Shown piece after piece: positions 53,981 to 62,507 of a DNA stretch of 62,507 nt (position 1 is its first letter; each line of letters begins with the position of its first letter). A program made the translations under genes and the position numbers. The notes under the pieces were generated by a model. The model saw nothing but the letters and a program-made list of their open reading frames with translations. It was not told where the DNA came from and did no database searches. This DNA comes from an uncultured Chryseobacterium sp. (GTDB taxonomy: Bacteria; Bacteroidota; Bacteroidia; Flavobacteriales; Weeksellaceae): contig CAJYXJ010000026.1 in NCBI GenBank assembly GCA_913778085.1, positions 1-62,507 of the forward strand. Reading direction: 5' to 3'.

Positions 53981-56890
53981 TTATTTTGAAGCAAGTACTT
54001 CTTTATCAGTCGTCGTTTTACCGTGAACCTCGTCTTCTTTTCCTGTTTTCAGGAAGTCGTACGCGATCGCCGATGCCACGAAAATGGATGAATATGTACC
54101 AAACCCGATACCGATTAACATCGCAAACATAAATCCTCTCAAGTTGTCTCCCCCGAAGATGAAGATCGCCAGGATCACCAAAATGGTAGTGAATGAGGTG
54201 TTGAATGTTCTACCCAATGTGCTCGAAATAGAGTCATCGAACAATCCGGCCAGGGTTAAAGATTTCTTCTCTCTCAAATATTCTCTAATTCTGTCGAAGA
54301 TAATTACCGTATCATTGATGGAATATCCTAATACCGTAAGGATTGCCGCCACGAAATCCTGGTTGATTTCCATGTTGAACGGCATATATTTATGAAGCAA
54401 TGAATAAGCTCCAAGGATAATTACTGCATCATGGAATAATGCCGCAACGGCACCTAAAGAGAACTGCCATTTTCTGAATCGTACCAAAATGTAGATAAAG
54501 ATCATGGCCAACGCAGCTACAACGGCGTAAATTCCGTGCACCTGGATATCATCAGCTACAGAAGGACCTACCTTTTCGGAAGAAACAATTCCGGCGTGAT
54601 CCTTATCTGCAGATTTGAAATCTTTCAGGGTAGTTCCGGCAGGTAAGTTTGATTTTAAACCTTCAAACAGTTTCTGTTCGATAATCTGGTCAGCCTTCAG
54701 GGATTCGTCTTCGATAAGGTAATCCGTAGAGATTTTCAGTTGCTTTTCGTTTCCGAAAGTTTTAGCTTCTACCGAAGAGTTTTTACCATCCTCCGTTTTA
54801 AATAATGCGACTAATTTCTCTTCAATATCTTCAGCTTTTACGTTTTTATCAAATCTTACGACGTAATTTCTACCTCCGGTAAAATCGATACCGTATTTGA
54901 AGCCGTGTGTAGCAATGGAAATGATACAAACGACCGTTAAAACAGCTGAGAAGATATAAGCATATTTTCTTTTTCCAATGAAATCGATCCAGGTATTTCT
55001 GAATAGGTTTTTCGTTGCCGGAGTCCATACGGAAAGTCCTTTTCCTTTATTCAATCTTGAGAAGATCATGGCTCTGGAAAGAAGTACGGATGTGAATAAC
55101 GTCATCGCAATACCGATCATTAACGTCAGTGCAAAACCTTTGATAGGTCCTGTCCCGAAGAAGAACAATACAACCGCCGTTAAGAAAGTAGTGGTATGAC
55201 CGTCGATGATCGCATTCAATGCATGTTTGAAACCGTCTTTATATGCTTCCAGAATACTCTTTCCTGCAAATAATTCTTCTTTGGTTCTTTCATAAATAAT
55301 AACGTTCGTATCCACTGCGACCGCCATCGTAAGAACGATACCTGCGATTCCCGGAAGGGTCAGGGTAAAGTCACCGGAATCCATGATCCCAAAGATATAG
55401 AATAAGTTGATGACCATTGCAATTACCGCATACACACCCGCTCCACCGTAATAGAAAATAATGTAAACGATAATGATAGCAAATGCAATAATGAATGACA
55501 TTAAACCGGAATCAATAGCTTCCTGTCCTAAAGACGGACCTACTACCGTAGCCTGAACTACTTTTGCACCCGCCGGCAGTTTTCCTGCTCCTAAAACGTC
55601 TACCAGTTCTTTCGCTTCTTCCTGAGAGAAGTTTCCGGAGATCTGTGTTCTACCGTTTGGAATGGCATTTACAACGTTTGGTGCCGTATATACTCTGTTA
55701 TCTAAGGTAACCGCTACCGGCTTTCCTACGTTTTTCTCGGTAAGGGTTTTCCATTCTTTTGCCCCTTTGGAATCCATCTGCATATCTACTACAACTCTGC
55801 TTAATTCGTCATAGCCGATGTTTGCACTTTCCACAGCACCGTCTACCGGGGCTTTCTGATTGATGTTTCCTCTGATGGCATATAATACAAGACTTTCAGC
55901 GTCGGTGGCTTCCGGCTTGTATCCCCACATGAATTGGGTATATTTAATGTTGGCAGGACGTAAAGACTGAGCCACTTTGCTGTTCAAGATTTTGTTTACA
56001 GCAGCTGTGTCAGACAATTTTACGTTGGCTACCCCATTGGTTCTTAATTTGTCAAGGTGCAGAAGATTCATGAAGTTCGTGTTCTTAGCCACGCCCATAG
56101 AATCTCCTTTTGCAGCAATAACTGAAGTTAAGGTCTGGAAATAAGGCGCTACTTCAGGAACCTGCTGTACTTCCCAGAACTGTAGTTTTGCAGAAGTCTG
56201 AAGCATCTTTTTCACTTTATCGATGTCCTTCATCCCCGGCATTTCCACAGAAATCCTCGCAGTACCCGGAACTCTCTGAACATTCGGCTGGATCGCCCCA
56301 AGCTTATCGATCCTGGTTCTGATTACTTCGAAAGCTGTCCCTACAGAAGCATCGATTTTTCTTTTGACGATGTTTTTTACCTGATCATCAGGCGTATTGT
56401 ACTTTACTTCCGTCAGCGTAGTATTTCCGAAAAGCTCCGGATCCGCCAACTTCAGGTTTGTACCTTTAGCCTTGTTGATTGCATCGAACTGCTCAAAGAA
56501 ATTGTCGATGTAAGATTTAGTGGAATTTTTCTGAACTTCATCCGTCTTGTTTAAAGCCTCGATCAGGATCGGATTGGTGGAATAATTGGTTAGATCATTC
56601 ACAAGATCCCTCTGGTTGATCTCCAAAAGAACGTTGATCCCGCCTTTAAGGTCAAGACCAAGCTTCATTTCCTTGTCTTTGGCTTTGGTGTAATAAAGTT
56701 TAGTGAATCCCAGGTTCAGCGTATCCTTAGAAAGTTTTGCAATCTCTTTCTGATACTTTTCCGGATTGTCTCCTGCAACAGCAGTTGCCTGCCTTTCAAT
56801 TTTGCCGGCGTACCATGTTGGTAATAGCTCGTTTAAGCAAATTAACCCTAGTACAATAGCAACAATTGTAATAAGTCCTTTTCCTTGCAT
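53981..56890 (-). CDS. secDF: Fused SecDF protein translocase subunit
   Basis: A 969-residue fusion of SecD and SecF, the usual form in Bacteroidota. Twelve membrane segments are expected. The first is ITIVAIVLGLICLNELLPTW (7-26). The SecD motif LGLDLKGGINVLLEINQRDL follows, then P1 domain blocks (DKLGAIQPNVQRVPGTARIS). The SecD membrane part includes GIAGIVLTMAVAVDTNVIIY, and the SecF part GFKYGIDFTGGRNYVVRF and LTVLGYSINDTVIIFDRIRE. It uses the proton gradient to finish Sec export. A -7 element TATATTTG (56927-56920) lies about 30 bp upstream. Confidence 0.96.
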   Translation of the reverse strand: MQGKGLITIVAIVLGLICLNELLPTWYAGKIERQATAVAGDNPEKYQKEIAKLSKDTLNLGFTKLYYTKAKDKEMKLGLDLKGGINVLLEINQRDLVNDLTNYSTNPILIEALNKTDEVQKNSTKSYIDNFFEQFDAINKAKGTNLKLADPELFGNTTLTEVKYNTPDDQVKNIVKRKIDASVGTAFEVIRTRIDKLGAIQPNVQRVPGTARISVEMPGMKDIDKVKKMLQTSAKLQFWEVQQVPEVAPYFQTLTSVIAAKGDSMGVAKNTNFMNLLHLDKLRTNGVANVKLSDTAAVNKILNSKVAQSLRPANIKYTQFMWGYKPEATDAESLVLYAIRGNINQKAPVDGAVESANIGYDELSRVVVDMQMDSKGAKEWKTLTEKNVGKPVAVTLDNRVYTAPNVVNAIPNGRTQISGNFSQEEAKELVDVLGAGKLPAGAKVVQATVVGPSLGQEAIDSGLMSFIIAFAIIIVYIIFYYGGAGVYAVIAMVINLFYIFGIMDSGDFTLTLPGIAGIVLTMAVAVDTNVIIYERTKEELFAGKSILEAYKDGFKHALNAIIDGHTTTFLTAVVLFFFGTGPIKGFALTLMIGIAMTLFTSVLLSRAMIFSRLNKGKGLSVWTPATKNLFRNTWIDFIGKRKYAYIFSAVLTVVCIISIATHGFKYGIDFTGGRNYVVRFDKNVKAEDIEEKLVALFKTEDGKNSSVEAKTFGNEKQLKISTDYLIEDESLKADQIIEQKLFEGLKSNLPAGTTLKDFKSADKDHAGIVSSEKVGPSVADDIQVHGIYAVVAALAMIFIYILVRFRKWQFSLGAVAALFHDAVIILGAYSLLHKYMPFNMEINQDFVAAILTVLGYSINDTVIIFDRIREYLREKKSLTLAGLFDDSISSTLGRTFNTSFTTILVILAIFIFGGDNLRGFMFAMLIGIGFGTYSSIFVASAIAYDFLKTGKEDEVHGKTTTDKEVLASK

Positions 56891-56919
56891 TTTGTTATAA
56901 CTACGTTAAATTAAGTCGG

Positions 56920-56927
56920 CAAATATA
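56920..56927 (-). promoter_or_regulatory. -7 element of secDF
   Basis: TATATTTG on the minus strand, an exact TAnnTTTG about 30 bp before the ATG at 56890. A -33 TTTG is not clear. Confidence 0.5.
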
Positions 56928-57104
56928 ATCATTTTCTTTAATTTTATGAATTTAAAGTACAGAAATCGTTTATTTTCAGACATATCGGCAGTCTTATTTT
57001 TATTTAAAATTCAATATCTTTTTTGTGGTATGCTGATGCGGATTTTCATGATCCATTGGTACGGAATTTTCATTCATATTTAATGCACTAAATATCAAAT
57101 TATT

Positions 57105-58472
57105 ATGAAAAAACTACTTTTTTGCGCAAGTATTTTTTCTTCCTTTATGTTTAATGCCCAAAGCATTACCCTGGAAGAATTTGCGACCGGGTTCACGGCA
57201 CCCGTAGAAATTGTAAACGCGAATGACGCCCGGATGTTCGTTGTACAGCAGAACGGCATCATTAAAATTTTACAGGCCAATGGAACGGTAAACGCTACCA
57301 ACTTTTTAAACATCGGCTCAAAAATCACTTATGGAGGAGAAAGAGGCCTTCTTGGATTAGCATTTCACCCGCAGTACCCGACGAACGGGTATTTTTTTGT
57401 TTACTACAATGACACCGCCGGGAATATTACGGTGGCCCGGTACACCAGAAGCTCTACCAATCCTGATGTAGCCGATCCTTCCACGGAAAAGATCATTCTG
57501 AATATTCCGAAGCCATTTGACAACCATAACGGCGGAAGTATTCATTTTGCACCGGACGGCTATCTTTGGGTAGTGACCGGTGACGGCGGGAGCGGCGGCG
57601 ACCCGAACAACAATGCACAGAACAAAAATTCCCTGTTGGGAAAACTGCTGAGGCTGGACATCAATTCTACCGGAGCTTACAACATTCCGCCGGGAAATCC
57701 TTTCATTGGAATCGACGGAGCCGATGAAGTGTGGGCTTACGGACTGAGAAATGCCTGGAAATTTAATTTCGATACCGCTTCCGGCAATGTGATGATCGCA
57801 GATGTAGGACAGGGACAGATCGAAGAGATTAACCGAATGCCATTGACCCAAGCAGGAATCAATTACGGCTGGAGATGCTATGAAGGCAACAATGCCTATA
57901 ACACAACAGGTTGTGCCGCCCAATCTACGATGACGTTTCCGGTGGCTGCCTACGATCATTCCGGCGGGAAATGTTCCATTACCGGAGGTTATGTGTACCG
58001 TGGAACCCAGTATCCGGCATTACAGGGAAGGTATTTCTTTGCCGACTACTGCTCTACCCAAATCGGAAGCCTGAATCCGGATGATTCCATTACCTGGAGT
58101 GCCGCCTCACCCGGAAATAATTTTTCCACTTTCGGCGTGAATAATCAGAATGAACTTTTTGCAGCAGCATTAAGCAGCGGAAAAATTTTTAAAATTACGA
58201 CTTCTGCTGTTTTGGGAACTCAGGAAAACGACCTGTCGACATCAGTAAAAGTGTATCCTAACCCAGCCTCCAGAACGGTTTTCATTGAAGGCGTCAAGGA
58301 TAAGGAGGCAACCGTTGAAATTTACAGCTTCGAGGGAAGAAAGGTGCTTGAACAGGGAAAAATCGACAGCAACAACAGCATCAATATTTCAGGAATCCCG
58401 GCAGGTACTTATTTTATCAACATCAATTCTGGAAATCTTAAATCGTACAGTAAAAAATTGATTATCAGATAA
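57105..58472 (+). CDS. Secreted PQQ-dependent sugar dehydrogenase-like protein with T9SS tail
   Basis: A 455-residue protein. Signal peptide about 1-18 (LLFCASIFSSFMFNAQ). A six-blade glucose/sorbosone dehydrogenase domain shows GERGLLGLAFHPQYPTNGYF, NHNGGSIHFAPDGYLWVVTG, GDGGSGGDP and VWAYGLRNAWKFNFD. These carry the Ca and PQQ contacts of soluble glucose dehydrogenase. The last 75 residues form a type A sorting domain (VKVYPNPASRTVFIEG, GTYFININSG, KKLIIR). It should be secreted by T9SS and oxidise sugars or aldoses; the real substrate is uncertain. Confidence 0.88.
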   Translation: MKKLLFCASIFSSFMFNAQSITLEEFATGFTAPVEIVNANDARMFVVQQNGIIKILQANGTVNATNFLNIGSKITYGGERGLLGLAFHPQYPTNGYFFVYYNDTAGNITVARYTRSSTNPDVADPSTEKIILNIPKPFDNHNGGSIHFAPDGYLWVVTGDGGSGGDPNNNAQNKNSLLGKLLRLDINSTGAYNIPPGNPFIGIDGADEVWAYGLRNAWKFNFDTASGNVMIADVGQGQIEEINRMPLTQAGINYGWRCYEGNNAYNTTGCAAQSTMTFPVAAYDHSGGKCSITGGYVYRGTQYPALQGRYFFADYCSTQIGSLNPDDSITWSAASPGNNFSTFGVNNQNELFAAALSSGKIFKITTSAVLGTQENDLSTSVKVYPNPASRTVFIEGVKDKEATVEIYSFEGRKVLEQGKIDSNNSINISGIPAGTYFININSGNLKSYSKKLIIR

Positions 58473-58510
58473 ATTTTTCAATTATTTTCAGACAGTTTTC
58501 AGGGCCTCAT

Positions 58511-59719
58511 TCAAACTTGTTTTGACTGAGGCTTTTTCAGCAGGTACAGCATTAAGAAAAGAGGGAGAACCAGAATGATTTTAACGGGTATAGAAAATCT
58601 CTCGGTTTCACCATCAAACAACACATTCGGAATTAAGGTAACCAACAGAAAAGAAGTCACAAAAAATACCGTTTCAAGGGCCGACAGGTTTTTCACCTGA
58701 GCATTTTTATGATCTGTCAAACTCAGGATCCAGAACCCTAAGAACAGGATCATAAAAGGAAATGTCCAGATCCTGTAGGTATCGTATGCGATGGAATGCA
58801 GCAATAGAGGAATAAATGTGATAACCGAAAGTAAAATGAATACACCGATATTTTCTTTTAATTCAAATTCCTTTAAAGTTATCCATAATAAAAAAAGCAA
58901 AGGTATCCCGTAAAATAAGGTCGCCTTTGAAATGAATACCCTCTGGATAAAATGTTTATGCTGCTCCTGAAAAGAGAGGCTGAAACTCTGGGTATAGCCT
59001 GAAGTTACGGACTGTGCCACCTTATCGGGGATAAAAGGAATTTCTCTTAAATAATTAAATACCTTAAAAGCATAAGTTGTTCCGTCATATTCATGAAAAA
59101 ATGAGATAAAAATGACTGATAAAAAAGGTAAGATTAAAAACAAAGCCATTTTCTTAACCATTCCCTTTGAAAGAATATTTTTAAATAAGAACGGTATTTT
59201 CGGGCTTTCAAAAATTAACAATGCAAAGACACTGACGGGCAGCATCAGGAAAAGGGAAATCTCATGAATAAAAACACTGACTGTTGCGATGAGCGATGCC
59301 TGAAATATTCTGTCTTTTCTGATCAGATAAATAACGGCCAGGGTAAGCAGAAAAACTACATGATCCAGATAGCCGATGAGATGCGCCGAGAATACGATGT
59401 ATTGCGAGAGAAAGAATATTAGGAAAAACAAGATCCTGTAAAAACTGTTTTCCCTCTTAATGGTTTCTTTAAAAGCAATCCCGATCATAAAAACAGATAG
59501 CAAAAGCAGAATTACGGCCGAAAGGATTAAAATGGAAAATTCATCTTTTGTGCAGAACCAGCCAAAAATTTCACCGGCCAGCCCTCTTTTGATAAACCCG
59601 AACCGGTAATCCATCATCCAATGCGATTCCGACCATTTATTAGGAAGCCTCAATGTTCTGCCAACACTGAACAGCAGAGCGTACAGATACAGGCCAATTA
59701 AAAGAAGCTTCCTGCCCAT
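58511..59719 (-). CDS. Polytopic membrane protein of unknown function
   Basis: A 402-residue protein with about ten to eleven hydrophobic segments (for example FSILILSAVILLLLSVFMIG and HVVFLLTLAVIYLI). An early polar motif WMMDYRFGFIKRGLAGEIFG lies before the first strong segments, and FIHEISLFLMLPVSVF in the middle. This DYR...RGLxG motif is seen in uncharacterised Bacteroidota membrane proteins, possibly glycan-related, but I cannot name a family. It starts 3 bp after hemN's stop, so it is in the same operon. Confidence 0.7.
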   Translation of the reverse strand: MGRKLLLIGLYLYALLFSVGRTLRLPNKWSESHWMMDYRFGFIKRGLAGEIFGWFCTKDEFSILILSAVILLLLSVFMIGIAFKETIKRENSFYRILFFLIFFLSQYIVFSAHLIGYLDHVVFLLTLAVIYLIRKDRIFQASLIATVSVFIHEISLFLMLPVSVFALLIFESPKIPFLFKNILSKGMVKKMALFLILPFLSVIFISFFHEYDGTTYAFKVFNYLREIPFIPDKVAQSVTSGYTQSFSLSFQEQHKHFIQRVFISKATLFYGIPLLFLLWITLKEFELKENIGVFILLSVITFIPLLLHSIAYDTYRIWTFPFMILFLGFWILSLTDHKNAQVKNLSALETVFFVTSFLLVTLIPNVLFDGETERFSIPVKIILVLPLFLMLYLLKKPQSKQV

Positions 59720-59722
59720 GGG

Positions 59723-61081
59723 TTAGATGGTCATGGAGAAAATACGGGTTTCCGGCTTATTTCTCATCATTCTGAGATCGAAAACCATGGCAACGTTTCT
59801 CGTAAACGCCCTTCCTTTTTCAGTAATCTGTATATGATGGCCGTTGATTTCTACCAGTTCATCTTTTTCCATTTCTTCCAGCATTTCAAAGGCATTCTGC
59901 AATTCGGGGAAAGAGTTGTTGATATCAAAAGTAGTTTCCAGCTGGCACATCAGATTCAGGATATGCCTTCTCATCGTCAGGTCTTCATCATTAAGAATAT
60001 GACCTTTTACGACCGGAATTTCCCCTTCTTCCACCATTTTCTGATACTCTTCCACGGTTTTTACATTCTGTGCAAAAGCATACCATGAATCTGAAATAGC
60101 CGACATTCCCAGACCAACCATCAATTGGGTTTTGCTTGAGGTATAGCCCATAAAATTTCTATGCAGCTTCTTATGGATCAGGGATTGGTATAAATCGTCA
60201 TGTTCCAGGGAAAAATGGTCCATCCCAACTTCGATATATCCCAGTTCTTCCAGTAATTTTTTACCGTCTTCATACAGCCTGCGTTTTTCTTCGCCGCTTG
60301 GAAGATCATTTTCATCAAAACCTCTCTGTCCTACGCCTTTTATCCACGGCACGTGCGCATAGGAATAGAAAGCCAGGCGGTCCGGTTTCAGCTCCATGGT
60401 TTTGCGGATGGTATTTTCCATTGCTTCCCAGGTCTGGTGCGGCAGTCCGAATACCAGGTCATGACTGATGCCCCGATAGCCGATTTCTTTGGCCCATTCG
60501 GTTACTTCCTTTACTTTTTCGAAAGTCTGGATCCTGTTAATGGCTTTCTGCACTTTCGGATCGTAATCCTGAACCCCGAAGCTTACCCTTCTGAATCCTA
60601 AATTGTATAAAGTTTCCAGATGTTCGCGGGTGGTATTGTTCGGGTGGCCTTCAAAAGAAAACTCCTGATCTTCCGCAATGTCTACAGTTTCAAAAATCCC
60701 TTCCAGAAGGGTTTTTAGATTCTGTGGTGAGAAGAACGTCGGTGTTCCGCCGCCAAGGTGCAGTTCTTTCAGTTTCGGCCTCTCGCCGAACATCCGGAGG
60801 TACAGCTGCCATTCTTTAAGTACGCTTTCCAGGTATGGAATTTCCACACTGTGCTGCTTGGTGATCCGCTTGTGGCAGGCACAGAACGTACATAAAGCCT
60901 CACAGAAAGGAAGGTGAATATAGATAGAGATCCCTTCTTCCGCATTGGACTCTTTAAAAGTTCTGATCACACTCTGCTTCCAGAGTTCCGGAGAAAAAGA
61001 ATTTTCATCCCAGTAAGGAACGGTAGGATAAGAAGTGTAACGCGGGCCGGGAATATTATATTTATCGATTAAAGAATTCAT
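59723..61081 (-). CDS. hemN: Oxygen-independent coproporphyrinogen III dehydrogenase
   Basis: A 452-residue radical SAM protein started at the ATG at 61081 (MNSLIDKYNIPGPRYTSYPT), matching the E. coli HemN N-terminus. The frame runs 15 codons further to a TTG. The iron-sulfur Cys are C60, C64 and C67 in HLPFCEALCTFCACHKR. GGGTPTFF and FEGHPNNTT are SAM-binding neighbours, and YSYAHVPWIKGVGQRGF is typical of true HemN rather than HemW. It converts coproporphyrinogen to protoporphyrinogen without oxygen. A -7 box TAATTTTG (61136-61129) lies upstream. Confidence 0.93.
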   Translation of the reverse strand: MNSLIDKYNIPGPRYTSYPTVPYWDENSFSPELWKQSVIRTFKESNAEEGISIYIHLPFCEALCTFCACHKRITKQHSVEIPYLESVLKEWQLYLRMFGERPKLKELHLGGGTPTFFSPQNLKTLLEGIFETVDIAEDQEFSFEGHPNNTTREHLETLYNLGFRRVSFGVQDYDPKVQKAINRIQTFEKVKEVTEWAKEIGYRGISHDLVFGLPHQTWEAMENTIRKTMELKPDRLAFYSYAHVPWIKGVGQRGFDENDLPSGEEKRRLYEDGKKLLEELGYIEVGMDHFSLEHDDLYQSLIHKKLHRNFMGYTSSKTQLMVGLGMSAISDSWYAFAQNVKTVEEYQKMVEEGEIPVVKGHILNDEDLTMRRHILNLMCQLETTFDINNSFPELQNAFEMLEEMEKDELVEINGHHIQITEKGRAFTRNVAMVFDLRMMRNKPETRIFSMTI

Positions 61082-61332
61082 TTCTTGTTTTAAAATGTTA
61101 GCATCAACTTCTATTAAAGCTGACAATGCAAAATTAAATATATCTTATGGATTTTGAATCATGAAATATATTAGGGTATTTTTTCCGGAATTTATAATGA
61201 GTCTAAATACTTTTCTATATTAAACCAATTGCAAAGATAGAGTGAAAATAATGATCCGGAAAACGATATCTTCTATTTGTCAGATTTAAAAATTTAATTT
61301 CTGTTATTCAATTCTGAAGATTCTTAATACCG

Positions 61333-62373
61333 TTATTTAATTTTCATTTTCACAATACGGTCTTTGCCGGCAAAAACAACGTTATGTTGATCTACCCATT
61401 TACAGACGTACAGGTTCTTTTCATCGGAGATTTTTGTCCAGGTCTTCCCGAAGTCCGAAGAATAGCTGATGTGCTTATCTCCGACAGAGATCATCTCTTT
61501 TCCTTTGGAGCCCGGTTTTATTTTCACGCACGTCGTGTAGCCTGCATTTTTCCCCGAAGCACGAACCTTCCAGGTTTTACCGCCGTCATTCGTGGTGGCG
61601 ATATTGTTGATATTGGCTTCCGGTTTGGTGTAATCTCCGCCAACAGCAATTCCGAATTTATCTTCATAAAAATCGATGGAATAAATACCCTGTGAAGATT
61701 CTCCCTGAATGAAAGGCGTATTGTACACACTTGATTCTAAAGATGCAAAATCACCTTTTATGATCCTTGACATTTTTCCTCCTGTTGCTACCCAAAATTT
61801 AGTTTGATAGGTCGCAATATTCGTATTGCTTGCAGCAAAAGCCGCTTCTCCTTCATTAAATTTTATGAATTTATTTTTATCTTTTGTTTTGGTTTCATTG
61901 AAATCGTAAATGTGCCGGGCGGACATAAGTACCATTTCCAGCCGCATATGATGATCTTTGTCCGGATCGCTTAAGGCTAAACCCATTTCTTCATCTGCAT
62001 AAACAAATGAATCGTAAAAGGCTGTCTTTAAAGTATCCGTATAAATATTAATTATACTAAGATCCTTCTTATCTATTCTAAAAAACTCTGCAGGACTCTC
62101 TATATTTATAGCATAAAAAGCTTTTTTATCCTGTGCTAAAGTTCTGAATTGCAATTTCTTTTCAGATAATTTAATCTGCTTTTGATTTTCAGGGTTTTTA
62201 AGATCCACAAAGCCAAATTTCGAATCCGTACCGCTATACCAGACTTTGTTGTCATAGATTTCTAATGCCCTGATGCTTATTTTATCATTTAAAATAGTTG
62301 TAAAACTTTCTATTTTTTGAGAGAATGCCGAAAAACAGAGAAATAACAGTATAAATATTGATGCTTTTTTCAT
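61333..62373 (-). CDS. Exported BNR/YCF48-type repeat protein
   Basis: A 346-residue protein from the ATG at 62373, with a signal peptide (FILLFLCFSAFSQ). The body has beta-propeller repeats of the BNR or YCF48 kind: VWYSGTDSKFGFVDL, TNDGGKTWKVRASG and SSDFGKTWTKIS, which are Asp-box-like. The role is unknown. A TATTTTTG box (62386-62379) ends only 5 nt before the ATG, so the transcript may be leaderless. Confidence 0.75.
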   Translation of the reverse strand: MKKASIFILLFLCFSAFSQKIESFTTILNDKISIRALEIYDNKVWYSGTDSKFGFVDLKNPENQKQIKLSEKKLQFRTLAQDKKAFYAINIESPAEFFRIDKKDLSIINIYTDTLKTAFYDSFVYADEEMGLALSDPDKDHHMRLEMVLMSARHIYDFNETKTKDKNKFIKFNEGEAAFAASNTNIATYQTKFWVATGGKMSRIIKGDFASLESSVYNTPFIQGESSQGIYSIDFYEDKFGIAVGGDYTKPEANINNIATTNDGGKTWKVRASGKNAGYTTCVKIKPGSKGKEMISVGDKHISYSSDFGKTWTKISDEKNLYVCKWVDQHNVVFAGKDRIVKMKIK

Positions 62374-62378
62374 ACTCA

Positions 62379-62386
62379 CAAAAATA
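62379..62386 (-). promoter_or_regulatory. -7 element directly at the start of the BNR/YCF48-type gene
   Basis: TATTTTTG on the minus strand (TAnnTTTG) followed by TGAGT and the ATG at 62373. The expected transcript start falls at the ATG. The -33 match is poor in spacing (TTG 14 nt upstream), so this is tentative. Confidence 0.4.
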
Positions 62387-62389
62387 AAG

Positions 62390-62415
62390 AATCCGTCTCA
62401 CAACTGAGGCGGATT
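62390..62415 (-). terminator. Terminator-like hairpin near the right edge
   Basis: AATCCGTCTC and GAGGCGGATT pair through 10 bp with one G-U; on the minus strand a T-rich tail (TCTTTATTTTTG) follows. It lies upstream of the BNR/YCF48-type gene and could end a transcript from beyond the window or from the IS. Confidence 0.6.
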
Positions 62416-62419
62416 ATTC

Positions 62420-62450
62420 TTGGTTATTATTTTAGATTTTTGTATATTTA
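62420..62450 (+). promoter_or_regulatory. Promoter of the IS1182-like transposase
   Basis: TTG (62420-62422), 20 nt, TATATTTA (62443-62450), close to the -33/-7 pattern. The ATG at 62475 follows after 24 nt. Confidence 0.5.
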
Positions 62451-62474
62451 CATCTGACAATCAGGTATTTATAT

Positions 62475-62507
62475 ATGAATTTCAAGTATTACAACCAAAA
62501 TCAGACT
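62475..62507 (+). mobile_element. IS1182-like transposase, first 11 codons (cut by window end)
   Basis: The frame begins MNFKYYNQNQT, which matches the N-terminus of IS1182-family transposases of Bacteroidota as I remember them. Only eleven codons are in the window, so this is a resemblance rather than a proof. The left end of the element should lie between about 62416 and 62474. Confidence 0.55.

Overview
The window looks like a chromosomal segment of a Chryseobacterium-type member of the Bacteroidota (Flavobacteriales, Weeksellaceae). The evidence is direct and indirect: promoters with the Bacteroidota -33/-7 pattern (TTTG, about 19-21 nt, TAnnTTTG), type IX secretion C-terminal tails, an arginine operon of the Bacteroidota kind, ISAon1-, IS200- and IS1182-type transposases, and AT-rich intergenic repeats made of short recurring words. 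The species assignment is inference from family resemblance.

Layout. 1-0.8 kb: internally deleted ISAon1-type transposase. 0.9-3.6 kb: tRNA-Ser, trxB, holA. 3.6-9.3 kb: small accessory genes (HSDR_N-like nuclease-fold protein, secreted T9SS repeat protein, dienelactone hydrolase, PEGA-like lipoprotein, cupin, GNAT, DUF2911). 9.5-14.1 kb: a two-gene ABC-type system and exported proteins. 14.4-20.1 kb: the pyrimidine run pyrB-carA-carB on the minus strand. Its leader combines a consensus promoter, a 23-codon open frame, a GC-rich hairpin, a U-rich stretch and an intrinsic terminator, an arrangement like the E. coli pyrBI attenuator. carA and carB are separated by an array of small hairpins. 20.1-22.9 kb: ergothioneine-type egtD-egtB, and a divergent Lrp/AsnC regulator. 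23.1-32.1 kb: a complete eight-gene arginine operon (GNAT acylglutamate synthase candidate, argG, argC, argD, argF', argB, argE, argH), interrupted by repeats.

32.2-44.1 kb is a plus-strand short-chain-acid module: InsA-like zinc-ribbon/HTH protein, porin, MHS-family transporter, two small membrane proteins, an SLC5-STAC-histidine kinase fusion (CbrA/CrbS type), a stand-alone receiver, a propionyl-CoA-synthetase-like enzyme and acetyl-CoA synthetase. It resembles the proteobacterial CrbS/CrbR acetate switch, but its receiver has no DNA-binding output. A decayed RAYT/IS200-type transposase flanked by REP-like palindromes lies between kinase and receiver.

44.6-62.4 kb is mostly housekeeping: DUF2625 protein, Rel (p)ppGpp enzyme, nhaA, YihY/BrkB, rlmH, PAP2 phosphatase, TatA/B, Tet-like MFS, a 900-bp repeat field, secDF, secreted PQQ-type sugar dehydrogenase, membrane protein, hemN and a BNR/YCF48-type protein. 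The last 33 bases open an IS1182-like transposase.

Most interesting: the pyrB leader, the kinase/receiver/acyl-CoA synthetase module with an unassigned output regulator, the carA-carB hairpin array, and a stem-closed element upstream of yihY. All functional statements rest on reading the sequence and on family knowledge; no search was run.
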